Assembly (NCBI GenBank): GCA_964491665.1
Contig: CAZBII010000001.1
Span: 26,202-90,201 of the forward strand
From: Ch67 sp964491665
GTDB taxonomy: Bacteria; Pseudomonadota; Gammaproteobacteria; Pseudomonadales; Ketobacteraceae
Length of the DNA: 64,000 bases
Direction of reading: 5' to 3'
The notes below the pieces were generated by a model. That model did not search any database. It was not told the DNA's origin and worked only from the letters and a program-made list of their open reading frames with translations. The position numbers and the translations under genes were made by a program. Below are positions 35,705-44,522 of the stretch, piece after piece. Each line of letters starts with the position of its first letter. The first letter of the stretch is position 1.

Positions 35705-36217
35705 TCAGGCGTTGGCTTTGTTACGGTCGCCGGAGCGCCCCGGCTGCGCTGTGCCGGCAGAATGTCCCCTGGCCGGCTGGGAACTCTGATGGTGGCAGCG
35801 CACGCTGGCCTCGAACAGCGACTTCAAAACATCGGCCCGGTTGATGATGCCCACCAGCCGGTCCTCGTCCACCACCGGCAGCACCTTCAGATGACTGTTG
35901 GTGAGCTGTTCGGCCAGCTGAGCCACTGGCAGGTCCGGCGTCACCGACTGCACCTCCCGCGTCATCACATCCGCCGCCGTCGCAGTCAGATCGCAATAAA
36001 ACGCGGTGTTGAGCATTTCCTTGATGCAATCCTTCTCCGAAATAAATCCGATCACTTTCTGCTCGGCATTGACCACCGGCGCGCCGCTGATCCGGTGCTC
36101 AAGCAGCACCGACACCACATGGGCAATGTCATCGTTCAGATCGAAACTCACCAGCTTGCGACTCATGCAGTCGCTCACCAGCACCGTCTTTTCCAGCCGT
36201 TCCACCTTGTCCACCAT
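35705..36217 (-). CDS. CBS-domain pair protein
   Basis: Two CBS domains fill residues about 14-70 (SDCMSRKLVSFDLNDDIAHV) and 82-140 (ADVMTREVQSVTPDLPVAQL); these tandem domains normally bind adenine nucleotides. The last 25 residues are a polar tail. The 170-residue start at 36217 is supported by AGGGAGG five bases upstream; six extra in-frame codons upstream lack this. No catalytic domain is attached. Role unknown. Confidence 0.9.
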   Translation of the reverse strand: MVDKVERLEKTVLVSDCMSRKLVSFDLNDDIAHVVSVLLEHRISGAPVVNAEQKVIGFISEKDCIKEMLNTAFYCDLTATAADVMTREVQSVTPDLPVAQLAEQLTNSHLKVLPVVDEDRLVGIINRADVLKSLFEASVRCHHQSSQPARGHSAGTAQPGRSGDRNKANA

Positions 36218-36433
36218 AATGCCTCCCTGTTGCATGCCGGTGTGAGGGACGTTCGTTGACGGGACTGACAGCTCCGCTTCCAGCTACGATGGCACAGGCG
36301 CCACGCCGGCTCAACTGCCCGCCACAAACTGCTATTCTGAATTCAATATCCGGTTGAAAGCCATAATTCATCCGGCTTAATCTACTGGCCTGTTTTTCAG
36401 TGACTTACCGGGCTATAACTGCAGGGGAATACC

Positions 36434-37660
36434 ATGGCCAAATCGAAAGCATCGCCCGCTTCCACGCGTCCGTTTCATATCACCGTTTTTGGGGCCACCG
36501 GCTTTACCGGCCGCCTGACAGCCGAGTATCTGGCAACCTGCCCCGACAGCCAGCACATCAAATGGGCCATCGCCGGCCGCAATCCAGTCAAACTGGAAGA
36601 CTGCCGGCGCGCGATTCTGGCACTGAATCCGGCGGCGGATGTCAGCGTCATCGAGGCTGACTCCCAGTCGCCGGAAAGCCTGAAAAAAATGGCAGAACAG
36701 AGCAAGGTGATCATCACCACCGTTGGCCCCTATCTCAATTATGGCGAACCACTGGTGCGGGCCTGCGTGGAAGCCGGCACTCATTATGTGGACCTGACCG
36801 GCGAGCCGGAATTCGTGGAAGAAATGCAGTACAAGTATCACGAGACCGCCGCGAAAAAAGGGATTCGCATCGTCAACAGCTGCGGTTTCGACAGCATTCC
36901 CCACGACCTGGGGGCGCTCTACACCGTGCAGCATCTGAACACACTGCTGGGCGCCGAGCGCGCCGGCAAGGTGCCGGTCAAGGTGGAAGGTTTTGTGGAA
37001 GCAGGTGGCACTTTCTCCGGCGGCACCTGGCATTCGATGGTGACGCAGGTTTCCCGTCTGCGGGAATACTACAAGAAGCGCAAGGTGTGGCAGCACGCGC
37101 GCAGCACCCAACCCACCGATCGCCGCCACTCCGGCCTGCTGGCACCCGCGATCAAATACGCCAAGCCCTTCGGCGCCTGGGCATTTCCGTTTCCCACCAT
37201 TGATCCGCAGGTGGTGAAGCGCACCGGCGCGGATCGCAAGGAGTTCGGTCCCGACTTCCGCTACGGTCATTACGTTCTGGCCCGCCACCTGTATTCGGGT
37301 CTTGCCGGTATGGCCACCGTGGGTGGCATTGTGGCGCTGTCGCAATTTGAATTCGGCAAGAAAAAACTGCTGCAGGTGCGCGATCCCGGCCAGGGCCCCA
37401 GCCCCGCCGAGCGCGCGAAAAGCTGGTTCAAGGTGCATTTCGTTGGCGAGGCCGCCGGCATGCACGTGTGGACGGAAGTCAGCGGCGGCGACCCCGGCTA
37501 CGGCGAAACCTCCAAGATGCTGGCGGAATCCGCGCTGTGCCTGGCGCTGGACGACAGCAAGCTGCCGCCCTGCTGCGGCGTGGTCACACCCGGCGCAACC
37601 ATGGGGGATGCACTGATCGACCGTCTGCAAAAAGCCGGCATTCAGTTCCGCACACTTTGA
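36434..37660 (+). CDS. Saccharopine dehydrogenase-like oxidoreductase (trans-acting enoyl reductase type)
   Basis: The 408-residue protein has an N-terminal Rossmann fold starting at FHITVFGATGFTGRLTAEYL (about 14-33), typical of the saccharopine dehydrogenase NADP-binding family. The CVEAGTHYVDLTGEPEF and NSCGFDSIPHDLGA segments are shared with mycobacterial trans-acting enoyl reductases and eukaryotic SCCPDH. True saccharopine metabolism is not implied; a role in lipid modification is the family-level guess. The next gene, an SRPBCC protein 62 bases downstream, may bind a related lipid-like ligand. Confidence 0.85.
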   Translation: MAKSKASPASTRPFHITVFGATGFTGRLTAEYLATCPDSQHIKWAIAGRNPVKLEDCRRAILALNPAADVSVIEADSQSPESLKKMAEQSKVIITTVGPYLNYGEPLVRACVEAGTHYVDLTGEPEFVEEMQYKYHETAAKKGIRIVNSCGFDSIPHDLGALYTVQHLNTLLGAERAGKVPVKVEGFVEAGGTFSGGTWHSMVTQVSRLREYYKKRKVWQHARSTQPTDRRHSGLLAPAIKYAKPFGAWAFPFPTIDPQVVKRTGADRKEFGPDFRYGHYVLARHLYSGLAGMATVGGIVALSQFEFGKKKLLQVRDPGQGPSPAERAKSWFKVHFVGEAAGMHVWTEVSGGDPGYGETSKMLAESALCLALDDSKLPPCCGVVTPGATMGDALIDRLQKAGIQFRTL

Positions 37661-37722
37661 TTGCATTTTGTCTTTTGATTTCGTTTTAGATTGAGACCAC
37701 TTTCAGTAATCAGGAGTTAAAC

Positions 37723-38157
37723 ATGGGCAGCCAGTTCATCCAGATGAACGTTTCCTTCAACGCGCCGGTCAGCACGGTTTTCGCCGAGCTGTCAGACCAC
37801 GAAAAACTCGGCCCCATCCTAGGTGCGAAAATCAAACGCATCAAGGACGGCCGGGGGAATGTAAACGGTGTGGGATCAGTGCGCCGCCTCACCCCAATAC
37901 CACTGGCGGATTTCGAGGAAACCGTGACTGCATTCGAACAGGACAAACTGGTGGAATACACCATCACCAAGGGCAGCCCGCTGAAGAATCATTTGGGGCG
38001 CATGGTATTCAGCGAAAGCAACGGCAAAACCCAGCTGCACTACACGATCCAGTTCGAGCCCAAACTGCCGATTCCTCTCGCCGGCCTGCTGCTGAAAACC
38101 GTGCTGGAAAAAACCATTCTGGGCGGCCTGCACAAGTTCGCCAAACGTTTCGAGTAA
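37723..38157 (+). CDS. SRPBCC/polyketide cyclase-like protein
   Basis: The 144-residue protein fits the START/SRPBCC fold: IQMNVSFNAPVSTVFAELSDHEKLGPI at the N-terminus and a long C-terminal helix ending LLKTVLEKTILGGLHKFAKRF. Such proteins bind hydrophobic ligands in a helix-grip cavity. AGGAG precedes the ATG by 8 bases. Context suggests partnership with the upstream oxidoreductase; the ligand is unknown. Confidence 0.85.
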   Translation: MGSQFIQMNVSFNAPVSTVFAELSDHEKLGPILGAKIKRIKDGRGNVNGVGSVRRLTPIPLADFEETVTAFEQDKLVEYTITKGSPLKNHLGRMVFSESNGKTQLHYTIQFEPKLPIPLAGLLLKTVLEKTILGGLHKFAKRFE

Positions 38158-38238
38158 GGACGGAATTACGCCCTTCCCCTCCCTTGGTGTTTGCGGTTTC
38201 TATGCTTTACTTAGGAACACGGCACCGAGGGACTTCCC

Positions 38239-39006
38239 ATGAAAAAAATCGCACTGACTCTGTTGCTGGGACTTGGCTCCAGCACATCCGCGCTCGCCGA
38301 TACCGCACTGGGCATTTATGCGGGTGCCGGCAGTTTCACCTTTGACGTTGCGGGTACTTTTACCGACCTGCAGAGCGGCAACCAGTCAGAAGTGGATCTG
38401 GAAGATGATCTGGGCATCAACGGCGACGCCGCCGGTTACTACTATCTGGCCATCGAGCACGGCATTCCCGTACTGCCCAATGTGCGACTCGCCCACACTG
38501 ACATGCAGGAAACCGGGCGCAACATCCTGCGCACCGAAATCACCTACGACGGACAGACGTTCGCGGAAGATTCGCTGGTCGTCACCGACGTGGATCTGAG
38601 CCACACCGATCTCACCCTGTATTACCAGCTGCTGGACAACTGGCTTAATCTCGATCTGGGTCTGACCGGGCGCAATTTCAACGGCGAGTTTGTCACAGTT
38701 GGCAGCAATTCCTTCGGCTCGATTCGCGCCACCCGCAACCTGGATTTCGCGGTGCCACTGCTCTACGGCAAGGTGCAGATCAATCTTCCCGTGAGTGGTC
38801 TTTATGTGGGAACGGAAGGCAACGGCCTTGCCTACGACGGCTCGAGTTTCTACGACGTCTGGCTGAAAGCCGGTTATGAATTTTCATTCGGGCTGGGACT
38901 GGAAGCTGGCTATCGCAAGTTGCAGCTGACACTGGATGATGTGGAAAGTCTGGAAACCGACATTACGTTCGACGGCCACTATTTCGCGATCAGCTATCAC
39001 CTCTGA
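38239..39006 (+). CDS. TIGR04219-type outer-membrane beta-barrel protein
   Basis: The 255-residue product has a signal peptide (MKKIALTLLLGLGSSTSALA, cleavage about residue 20). Alternating beta-strand pattern follows, with strands such as LTLYYQLLDNWLNLDLGLTG and a C-terminal aromatic-ending strand (HYFAISYHL). This is typical of the TIGR04219 outer-membrane family. A small barrel with eight strands is likely. Function unknown. Its 3' end overlaps thpR by 17 bases tail to tail. Confidence 0.82.
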   Translation: MKKIALTLLLGLGSSTSALADTALGIYAGAGSFTFDVAGTFTDLQSGNQSEVDLEDDLGINGDAAGYYYLAIEHGIPVLPNVRLAHTDMQETGRNILRTEITYDGQTFAEDSLVVTDVDLSHTDLTLYYQLLDNWLNLDLGLTGRNFNGEFVTVGSNSFGSIRATRNLDFAVPLLYGKVQINLPVSGLYVGTEGNGLAYDGSSFYDVWLKAGYEFSFGLGLEAGYRKLQLTLDDVESLETDITFDGHYFAISYHL

Positions 39007-39574
39007 CCGGCAGCGCAATATTCCAGACAGGCTGGTATTCAGAACCGGCCGGCGTGGGCAGGCTGCGAAACAGGGTCACACCCTGCACACTCATTTCATG
39101 GGCACACACAAACGGCTCCACATGCGGTGACTGATTGCGCTGGAATCGCGCCAGCGTGATGTGAGGCCGCAACGGACGCAGCTCCGGCTGGAATCCCAAC
39201 TGCATCAGTTCGTTGTCAACCAGGGCTTTGAATTGCTGCAGGGCCGGCGTGGAATGCAGTTCCAGCGCAACGATGCGGGAGCGCGCATCCGGAAAGCCGC
39301 TGATCCAGCGTGAATGCAGTGCAAACGACGGCACGCTCTCCAGCACCCGTTGCAATCTGATCTGCAACTGCTCCCTGAACTGTTCTGTCTGATTCCCCAG
39401 AAATGCCAGTGTCAAATGCCAGTTGCGCGGCTCCACCCAGAGCACCCGGTGCGACCAGGACTGACAGCGCAGCGCGACCACTTCTTCCTGCAGAAGCACC
39501 TGCAAACCCGCGTTCAGCGGAACGCCGATGAAGCAGCGAAATGCATAATCAGTTGGCGGGAGAAATTCGGTCAT
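38990..39574 (-). CDS. thpR: RNA 2',3'-cyclic phosphodiesterase
   Basis: ThpR belongs to the 2H phosphoesterase (LigT) family and opens 2',3'-cyclic phosphates; it was first known as 2'-5' RNA ligase. The two HxT motifs appear as HLTL (NWHLTLAFLG) and HITL (RPHITLARFQ). The product has 194 residues starting at 39574 (MTEFLPPTDYAFRCFIGVPL); the longer frame to 39634 would read through the upstream terminator. Cytoplasmic; physiological substrate uncertain. Confidence 0.92.
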   Translation of the reverse strand: MTEFLPPTDYAFRCFIGVPLNAGLQVLLQEEVVALRCQSWSHRVLWVEPRNWHLTLAFLGNQTEQFREQLQIRLQRVLESVPSFALHSRWISGFPDARSRIVALELHSTPALQQFKALVDNELMQLGFQPELRPLRPHITLARFQRNQSPHVEPFVCAHEMSVQGVTLFRSLPTPAGSEYQPVWNIALPVRGDS

Positions 39575-39603
39575 GCAGTCATTCTGGCACGTCCGGGCCG
39601 CAA

Positions 39604-39630
39604 GAAAAAAGCCCCTCATGAGAGGGGCTT
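39604..39630 (-). terminator. Rho-independent terminator of the ompW-like gene
   Basis: AAGCCCCT and AGGGGCTT form an 8-bp stem with a 6-base loop (39609-39630), followed on the minus strand by U-rich sequence (39605-39610). It lies 80 bases past the ompW-like stop and just before thpR. Confidence 0.85.
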
Positions 39631-39710
39631 CCAACCAGATAGCCGTTGCCGGCCAGGAGAGGAAAGTTTTTCAGGCAAACGTCAGAGTCGACGCTGTTTG
39701 CAATACTGCA

Positions 39711-40409
39711 TCAGAATTTGTAACCAGCCGCGATCATGTAGACGAATGGATCGATATCCACGTCTGCGGTGATTTCAGTGCCATCAACATAGCTGAAGGT
39801 AGCAGTGGTATCGATGTCTGCCTTCCAGACAGCGGCATTCAGCACCAGATTGTCAGTAATGGCAAAGTCGCAGCCCACTTCGAAGGCAAAACCGAAAGAG
39901 TCATCCAGATCCAGGGAAGCTTCGCCGGGAATGCTCAGCGCAGACTGAGTGACTGCATTCAGATCATCCGAGGCTTCTTCATCAAAGAAGGTGGTGTAGT
40001 TCAAGCCAATGCCCACATAAGGCTGGAATCTGGAGCCGGCACCCAGCGGATAGAACTGGAAGCTGAAGGTGGGCGGCAGGTGCTTGATTTCCGCAGCATC
40101 TTCCACGGTACCGATACCAGGAATGCTGGCACTGATGGTGTGAGAGAACGGAGTAGCCGCCAGCACTTCCACACCTACATTGTTATTGAGCAGATAGGTA
40201 ATGCTCAGGCCCAGCTGCACATCGCTGTCCACGCCTGCCGAGCTACCCGCCACTGCACCACCATCCAGATACAACTCAGAACTCTTCTCCTGCGGGTCAA
40301 CGGCAGCGGCACCCACCCGCACGATCACATCGCCTGTTTCATAGGCCAGCGCCGAACCGGAAACGAGAGCCACACCCAGCGCCAGAGCAGTTACTGAAGA
40401 TTTAATCAT
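39711..40409 (-). CDS. ompW: OmpW/OprG-family outer-membrane protein
   Basis: Eight-stranded outer-membrane barrel of 232 residues, with signal peptide (cleavage after ALA, about residue 22). Family segments are GDVIVRVGAAAVDP at the mature N-terminus, KHLPPTFSFQFYP, RFQPYVGIGLNYTTFF and the final FVYMIAAGYKF. OmpW-type barrels let small hydrophobic molecules cross the outer membrane. It is monocistronic with its own terminator, and behind an ANR/FNR-like box placed at -41.5. OmpW/OprG is known to be oxygen-regulated through FNR/ANR in E. coli and Pseudomonas, which fits the upstream site. Confidence 0.94.
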   Translation of the reverse strand: MIKSSVTALALGVALVSGSALAYETGDVIVRVGAAAVDPQEKSSELYLDGGAVAGSSAGVDSDVQLGLSITYLLNNNVGVEVLAATPFSHTISASIPGIGTVEDAAEIKHLPPTFSFQFYPLGAGSRFQPYVGIGLNYTTFFDEEASDDLNAVTQSALSIPGEASLDLDDSFGFAFEVGCDFAITDNLVLNAAVWKADIDTTATFSYVDGTEITADVDIDPFVYMIAAGYKF

Positions 40410-40472
40410 ATAGTTACCTTCCTTCTATCCAGACCCAATGAAAACAAAACGTTATGAATGTCGTTGGAAGCA

Positions 40473-40478
40473 AGTCTA
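40473..40478 (-). promoter_or_regulatory. -10 element of ompW promoter
   Basis: TAGACT on the minus strand, 64-69 bases before the ompW ATG. With a start near 40466 this hexamer occupies -12 to -7, and the FNR-like box centre falls at -41.5. Confidence 0.5.
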
Positions 40479-40500
40479 GAGAGAAGGCAGACGGCGAATA

Positions 40501-40514
40501 ATGACTTGCGTCAA
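40501..40514 (-). promoter_or_regulatory. ANR/FNR-like operator of ompW
   Basis: The 14-mer TTGACGCAAGTCAT is a near-perfect dyad (TTGAC-N4-GTCAT), resembling the TTGAT-N4-ATCAA consensus of FNR/ANR. Its centre is 41.5 bases upstream of the start predicted from the TAGACT hexamer, the standard class II activator position. No -35 hexamer competes with it. Confidence 0.6.
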
Positions 40515-40626
40515 TCGCAACTATCCATGAAGAGGTAATGACCGCGCATGCTGACACATATCAAGAAAATACGGGGTATCCCGGCGGCGCTATTGACCGC
40601 CGGACATTCTGCAGGGGCAAACGGAA

Positions 40627-41574
40627 TCAGTGACTGACGGGGAAGCGCTGGCGGTATTCCTTGATCCGGTTCTGCACCGTCAGCGCCAGCTTGTCAGGCT
40701 CGAACTTGGAGAGGAAAGCATCGCAACCCACCTTCTGGATCATGGCGTTGTTGAAACTGCCGCTGAGCGATGTGTGCAGGATGACATAGAGATCCTTCAG
40801 GCGGGAATCCTCACGGATTTCCTTGGTGAGACGATAGCCGTCCATCTCCGGCATTTCCGCATCGGTAATCACCATTGCCAGCTTGCGCGGTACATCGACG
40901 CCTTCATCGGCCCACTTCTTCAACATGCGCAGCGCGGTAGCACCGTCACGCGCACTGAGAATGCGGATGCCGAGCTGGCCCACCGTTTCCCGGACCTGCG
41001 ACAGCCCCACGGTGGAATCGTCCACGGCAAGAATTTCGATACCTTCCGCCAGTGACCGGATGTCGGCATCCAGAACATCGGGATTGACCAGTGTGTTGCT
41101 CGGCGAGATTTCCTGCAACACCTTTTCCACGTCGATGATTTCGACGATCTGCTTGTCCACCTTGGTGATCGCGGTGAGATAGTGGCTGCGTCCGGCGCCT
41201 TTGGGTGGCGGCATGATTTCTTCCCAGTTCATGTTGACGATACGGTCAACCGATTTGACCATGAAGGCCTGGATCGTCATGTTGTATTCGGAAATGATGA
41301 TGTTGCAGTTGGTGCGATCCTGCAGCGGCCCCAGACCGATGGCGGCGCTGAGGTCAATGACCGGAATGGTGCGACCGCGCGCATGGGTCACGCCGACCAC
41401 ATGCGGGTGGCTCTTCGGCATAACCGTCAACTTCGGCATCGTCTGCACTTCCTGGATCTTGAACACGTTGATTGCAAACAGGTTTCCCCGCTGCAGGCGA
41501 AACATCAACAGTTCCAGGCGGTTTTCCCCGACAAGCTGGGTTCGCTGGTCAACGCTATCCAGAATACTGGCCAT
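40627..41574 (-). CDS. cheV: Chemotaxis coupling protein CheV
   Basis: CheV joins a CheW-like domain (residues about 15-160; LLMFRLQRGNLFAINVFKIQEV) to a receiver domain (about 180-310). The receiver has VDDS at its start and the phospho-acceptor aspartate in VITDAEMPEMDGYRL. It links chemoreceptors to CheA and may adapt their signalling. The 315-residue start at 41574 (MASILDSVDQRTQLVG) has GGAAAG upstream; four more codons from a GTG are possible. No other che genes are adjacent. It diverges from the EAL-HDOD gene. Confidence 0.95.
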   Translation of the reverse strand: MASILDSVDQRTQLVGENRLELLMFRLQRGNLFAINVFKIQEVQTMPKLTVMPKSHPHVVGVTHARGRTIPVIDLSAAIGLGPLQDRTNCNIIISEYNMTIQAFMVKSVDRIVNMNWEEIMPPPKGAGRSHYLTAITKVDKQIVEIIDVEKVLQEISPSNTLVNPDVLDADIRSLAEGIEILAVDDSTVGLSQVRETVGQLGIRILSARDGATALRMLKKWADEGVDVPRKLAMVITDAEMPEMDGYRLTKEIREDSRLKDLYVILHTSLSGSFNNAMIQKVGCDAFLSKFEPDKLALTVQNRIKEYRQRFPVSH

Positions 41575-41731
41575 GCTGCTTTCCACAAATAGTTGAAGGA
41601 ACGATTGTTTTCAGTGTAGTCGACAAAATACGCGACATTATGACCTTTGCTTATAAACCTGCCGGCAAACCCGCCGGGTGATCTACACTGAACAGACAAA
41701 CCAGTTTTTTACCAATCGGGTTGTGCATTCG

Positions 41732-42949
41732 ATGGAGTCAACCAATATTCTGCTGGCGCGCCAGCCGATTTATGACACCCGCTTGCAGGTGGAAGCGTAC
41801 GAACTGCTGTTTCGCCCGCCACAACAGGCCGGGTGGCAATGGGACGGTGATGTGGCCACTTCGCAGCTGGTGGTGAACGCCTTTGCTGAAGTGGGAATCG
41901 ACAAGGCCACCGACAATAAACGCGCCTTCATCAATTTCACGCGCAAATGGCTGCTGTCGCCGCCGCCTTTCGATCCGCATTTTGTCACCATTGAAATTCT
42001 GGAAAGCGTGGAACCGGACGCGGAAGTGGTGCGCAACGTCATGCAGCTAAAAAAAGCCGGCTTTGTGATTGCGCTGGACGACTTTGTATTCGATCCCAAA
42101 TGGCATGAATTGCTGCTTCTGGCCGACATCGTCAAGATTGATGTCTTGCAGCATCATGGCGATGCGCTGGTAACACTGGTGCAGCAGCTACGGAAATATC
42201 CGGTCAAGCTGCTGGCGGAAAAAGTGGAAGACTACAGTGTATTCGATCACTGCAAATCCCTGGGATTCCACTATTTTCAGGGCTATTTCCTGTGCCGCCC
42301 GCAAAACATTCGTGGCGACACCATTCCATCCAACAAAATGGTAGTAATGCGTCTGCTGGCGGAAGTGCAGAATCCGGATGTGGATCTGGGCCAGCTGGAA
42401 AAAGTGATCTCACACGACATTTCCCTGAGCACCAAGCTGCTGCGCATCTGCAATACGGCACGTTACGCCACCCGCAGCAAGATCGACAGCATCCGGCGCG
42501 CCATGGCGATGATAGGGCTGCGGGAACTGAAGCAGTGGGCCAGCATCATTGCGCTGTCACGCATGTCGGACAAACCGAGCGAACTGATCACGCTCACGCT
42601 GACCCGCGCCCGCATGATGGAGCTGCTGGCACAGCGGGCAAATGTCGCCAACCGCGATATCTATTTCACCATCGGCATGTTCTCCTTCATCGATGCGTTC
42701 TTCGACCAGACCAAGGAAACCATCCTGCAGTCGCTGCCGTTCAATGATGAAGTGAACTGTGCGCTCTTACGTTACGAAGGTCCCGCCGGTAGAATGCTGC
42801 ACTCGGTGGCTGCGCACGAACAGGGGCACTGGGAACAGATCGACTGGCAGGCACTGGAGGCCATCGGTATTTCCCAGGACGCGTTTGAACAGGCCTACAT
42901 GGAAGCGCTGCGCTGGGCCACCGAGATCATGCAATCCCTGCTGGAATGA
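41732..42949 (+). CDS. EAL-HDOD signalling protein (YuxH type)
   Basis: The 405-residue protein has an EAL-related domain (1-195) beginning LLARQPIYDTRLQVEAYELLFRP and an HDOD domain (200-400) with LEKVISHDISLSTKLLRICNTA. The signature glutamate region reads EILESVE instead of EAL, and other catalytic positions are not convincing, so c-di-GMP hydrolysis is doubtful. YuxH-type proteins usually act in signalling without enzymatic activity. The ATG at 41732 is preferred because conserved sequence starts within ten residues. Confidence 0.88.
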   Translation: MESTNILLARQPIYDTRLQVEAYELLFRPPQQAGWQWDGDVATSQLVVNAFAEVGIDKATDNKRAFINFTRKWLLSPPPFDPHFVTIEILESVEPDAEVVRNVMQLKKAGFVIALDDFVFDPKWHELLLLADIVKIDVLQHHGDALVTLVQQLRKYPVKLLAEKVEDYSVFDHCKSLGFHYFQGYFLCRPQNIRGDTIPSNKMVVMRLLAEVQNPDVDLGQLEKVISHDISLSTKLLRICNTARYATRSKIDSIRRAMAMIGLRELKQWASIIALSRMSDKPSELITLTLTRARMMELLAQRANVANRDIYFTIGMFSFIDAFFDQTKETILQSLPFNDEVNCALLRYEGPAGRMLHSVAAHEQGHWEQIDWQALEAIGISQDAFEQAYMEALRWATEIMQSLLE

Positions 42950-43003
42950 CACGCGTGGCAGTGGGTTGCGACTGCACTCACTGCCTGCGCCGGGGATTTT
43001 CGC

Positions 43004-43825
43004 TTGCCTGCACCGCTGATCGATATTGGCATCAACCTCACCGATTCCGCTTTCGCCCACGATTGCGCCGACGTGCTCACCGCAGCACACACCGCTGGCG
43101 TGAGTCACCTGATCATCACCGGCACCGATCTGCCGCTCTCGCAGCACGCCATCCAGCTGTGCACGCAATTCGGCAACGGACTTTTCTGTACGGCTGGCGT
43201 GCATCCGCATTATGCAAACAGCTGGACCGAGCGGCACGCCGACGAACTGCTGACGCTGGCGCGCCATCCGGCGGTGGTTGCCATCGGCGAAACCGGGCTC
43301 GATTACAACCGCATGCTGTCGGACGCCAATCAGCAACGCTTCGTGTTTGAACAGCAGCTGGAAATCGCCGCCAGTACCGGTCTGCCCCTGTTCCTGCACG
43401 AACGCGACGCCCATGCCGACCAGCTGGCACTGCTGGCAAAATTCCGGCATCGCATCAAGGGTGGTGTGGCGCACTGTTTTACGGGAAGCGCCGAGGAAAT
43501 GCAGCACTATCTGGCGCTGGATCTGCATATCGGCATTACGGGCTGGATCTGTGACGAGCGTCGCGGCACTCACCTGCGTGAACAGGTGCGGGACATTCCG
43601 CTGCACCGGCTGCTGCTGGAAACCGACGGCCCCTATCTGCTGCCGCGCGATCTGAAGCCCAAGCCCAAATCACGGCGCAATGAACCCAAATACCTGCCGC
43701 ACATTGCGCAGGCCGTGGCGGACTGCATCGGAATAAGCGCAGAAGAACTGGCCGCCATTACGACGGCGAATGCGCAAGCCCTGTTTGACCTGCCGCGCGG
43801 TCCTTTTCCAGCAGCTGCGGTCTGA
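43004..43825 (+). CDS. tatD: TatD-family metal-dependent 3'-5' deoxyribonuclease
   Basis: TIM-barrel metal hydrolase of 273 residues. The N-terminus LIDIGINLTDSAFAHD is the TatD subtype (as in E. coli TatD) where the usual HxH is altered. AGVHPHYAN, IGETGLDYNRM, GGVAHCFTGSAEEMQHYL and LLETDGPYLLPRD carry the remaining metal ligands. Translation probably starts at TTG 43004, since no ATG or GTG fits; GGGG lies upstream. Its end overlaps the DTW-protein gene by 68 bases in convergent orientation. Confidence 0.9.
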   Translation: MPAPLIDIGINLTDSAFAHDCADVLTAAHTAGVSHLIITGTDLPLSQHAIQLCTQFGNGLFCTAGVHPHYANSWTERHADELLTLARHPAVVAIGETGLDYNRMLSDANQQRFVFEQQLEIAASTGLPLFLHERDAHADQLALLAKFRHRIKGGVAHCFTGSAEEMQHYLALDLHIGITGWICDERRGTHLREQVRDIPLHRLLLETDGPYLLPRDLKPKPKSRRNEPKYLPHIAQAVADCIGISAEELAAITTANAQALFDLPRGPFPAAAV

Positions 43826-44522
43826 CGGTCAGATAGCTGCGACAGAACACTGCAAAGTATCCGGCCAGCGCGTCGGCCACGGCATTCTCCTCCGCCAGTC
43901 GCAGCACCTCGATCGCCACTTCCGCCGTGCACAGCTGGTGCCGGTGCGCGGCATCGCGCATCAGATAGGACGACAGCTGCGCCGGCTGAATCCCCAGCAC
44001 CGGCAATGCCGCCAGATACGGACTGTTGCGGAACATTTTTTTGGCTTCCCGCCAGGTGCCGTCCAGCATCACGAACAGCGGAATTTTTCCGTCCAGCCCG
44101 TTCTGCCCGTCCTGCCCGTTCTGAAGACACGGCACTTCCCGCAGCGAATGAATGCAGCGGGCCGGCTCGGCATATTCGTGGGGAAACACCAGCATGGGCG
44201 CATAGCGGGCATCCTGCAGCAGCGCGAGCAGTTGCGGGTCTGGCTGGGTGCGATCCCACAGGAAGGCATGATTGTCCCGCACGACATCGGCCACCAGACG
44301 GCCGGTATTGCTCGGCTTGCGCGATTCGCCGTGGTACATCAGGAAACAGAATGCACTGCGGCCATCCACCTGCGGACGCTCGGCACAAATGCAGTCTTTC
44401 TGCGCCAGCAGGCAATGTTCACACCTCACCACCTTGCTGCCCCGTGCCAGAAACGGCCGGGTGGCTGCTGCCAGCTGGCGCTGGCGCAACAACAGCACCG
44501 AATTGGGATGATGCGCGCTCAC
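43758..44522 (-). CDS. DTW-domain tRNA-uridine aminocarboxypropyltransferase (TapT-like)
   Basis: The 254-residue protein has an N-terminal zinc-ribbon cysteine set (CEHCLLAQKDCIC) and the DTW-domain motif LDGTWREAKKM. LCTAEVAIEVL near the C-terminus is also conserved. Family members use SAM to add a 3-amino-3-carboxypropyl group to uridine (acp3U47 in tRNA). A low-complexity QNGQDGQNGLDG stretch, encoded by a short DNA repeat near 44090-44130, lies just before the DTW motif. It follows the small secreted protein gene by an ATGA overlap, and its 3' end overlaps tatD on the other strand. Confidence 0.86.
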   Translation of the reverse strand: MSAHHPNSVLLLRQRQLAAATRPFLARGSKVVRCEHCLLAQKDCICAERPQVDGRSAFCFLMYHGESRKPSNTGRLVADVVRDNHAFLWDRTQPDPQLLALLQDARYAPMLVFPHEYAEPARCIHSLREVPCLQNGQDGQNGLDGKIPLFVMLDGTWREAKKMFRNSPYLAALPVLGIQPAQLSSYLMRDAAHRHQLCTAEVAIEVLRLAEENAVADALAGYFAVFCRSYLTVRPQLLEKDRAAGQTGLAHSPS

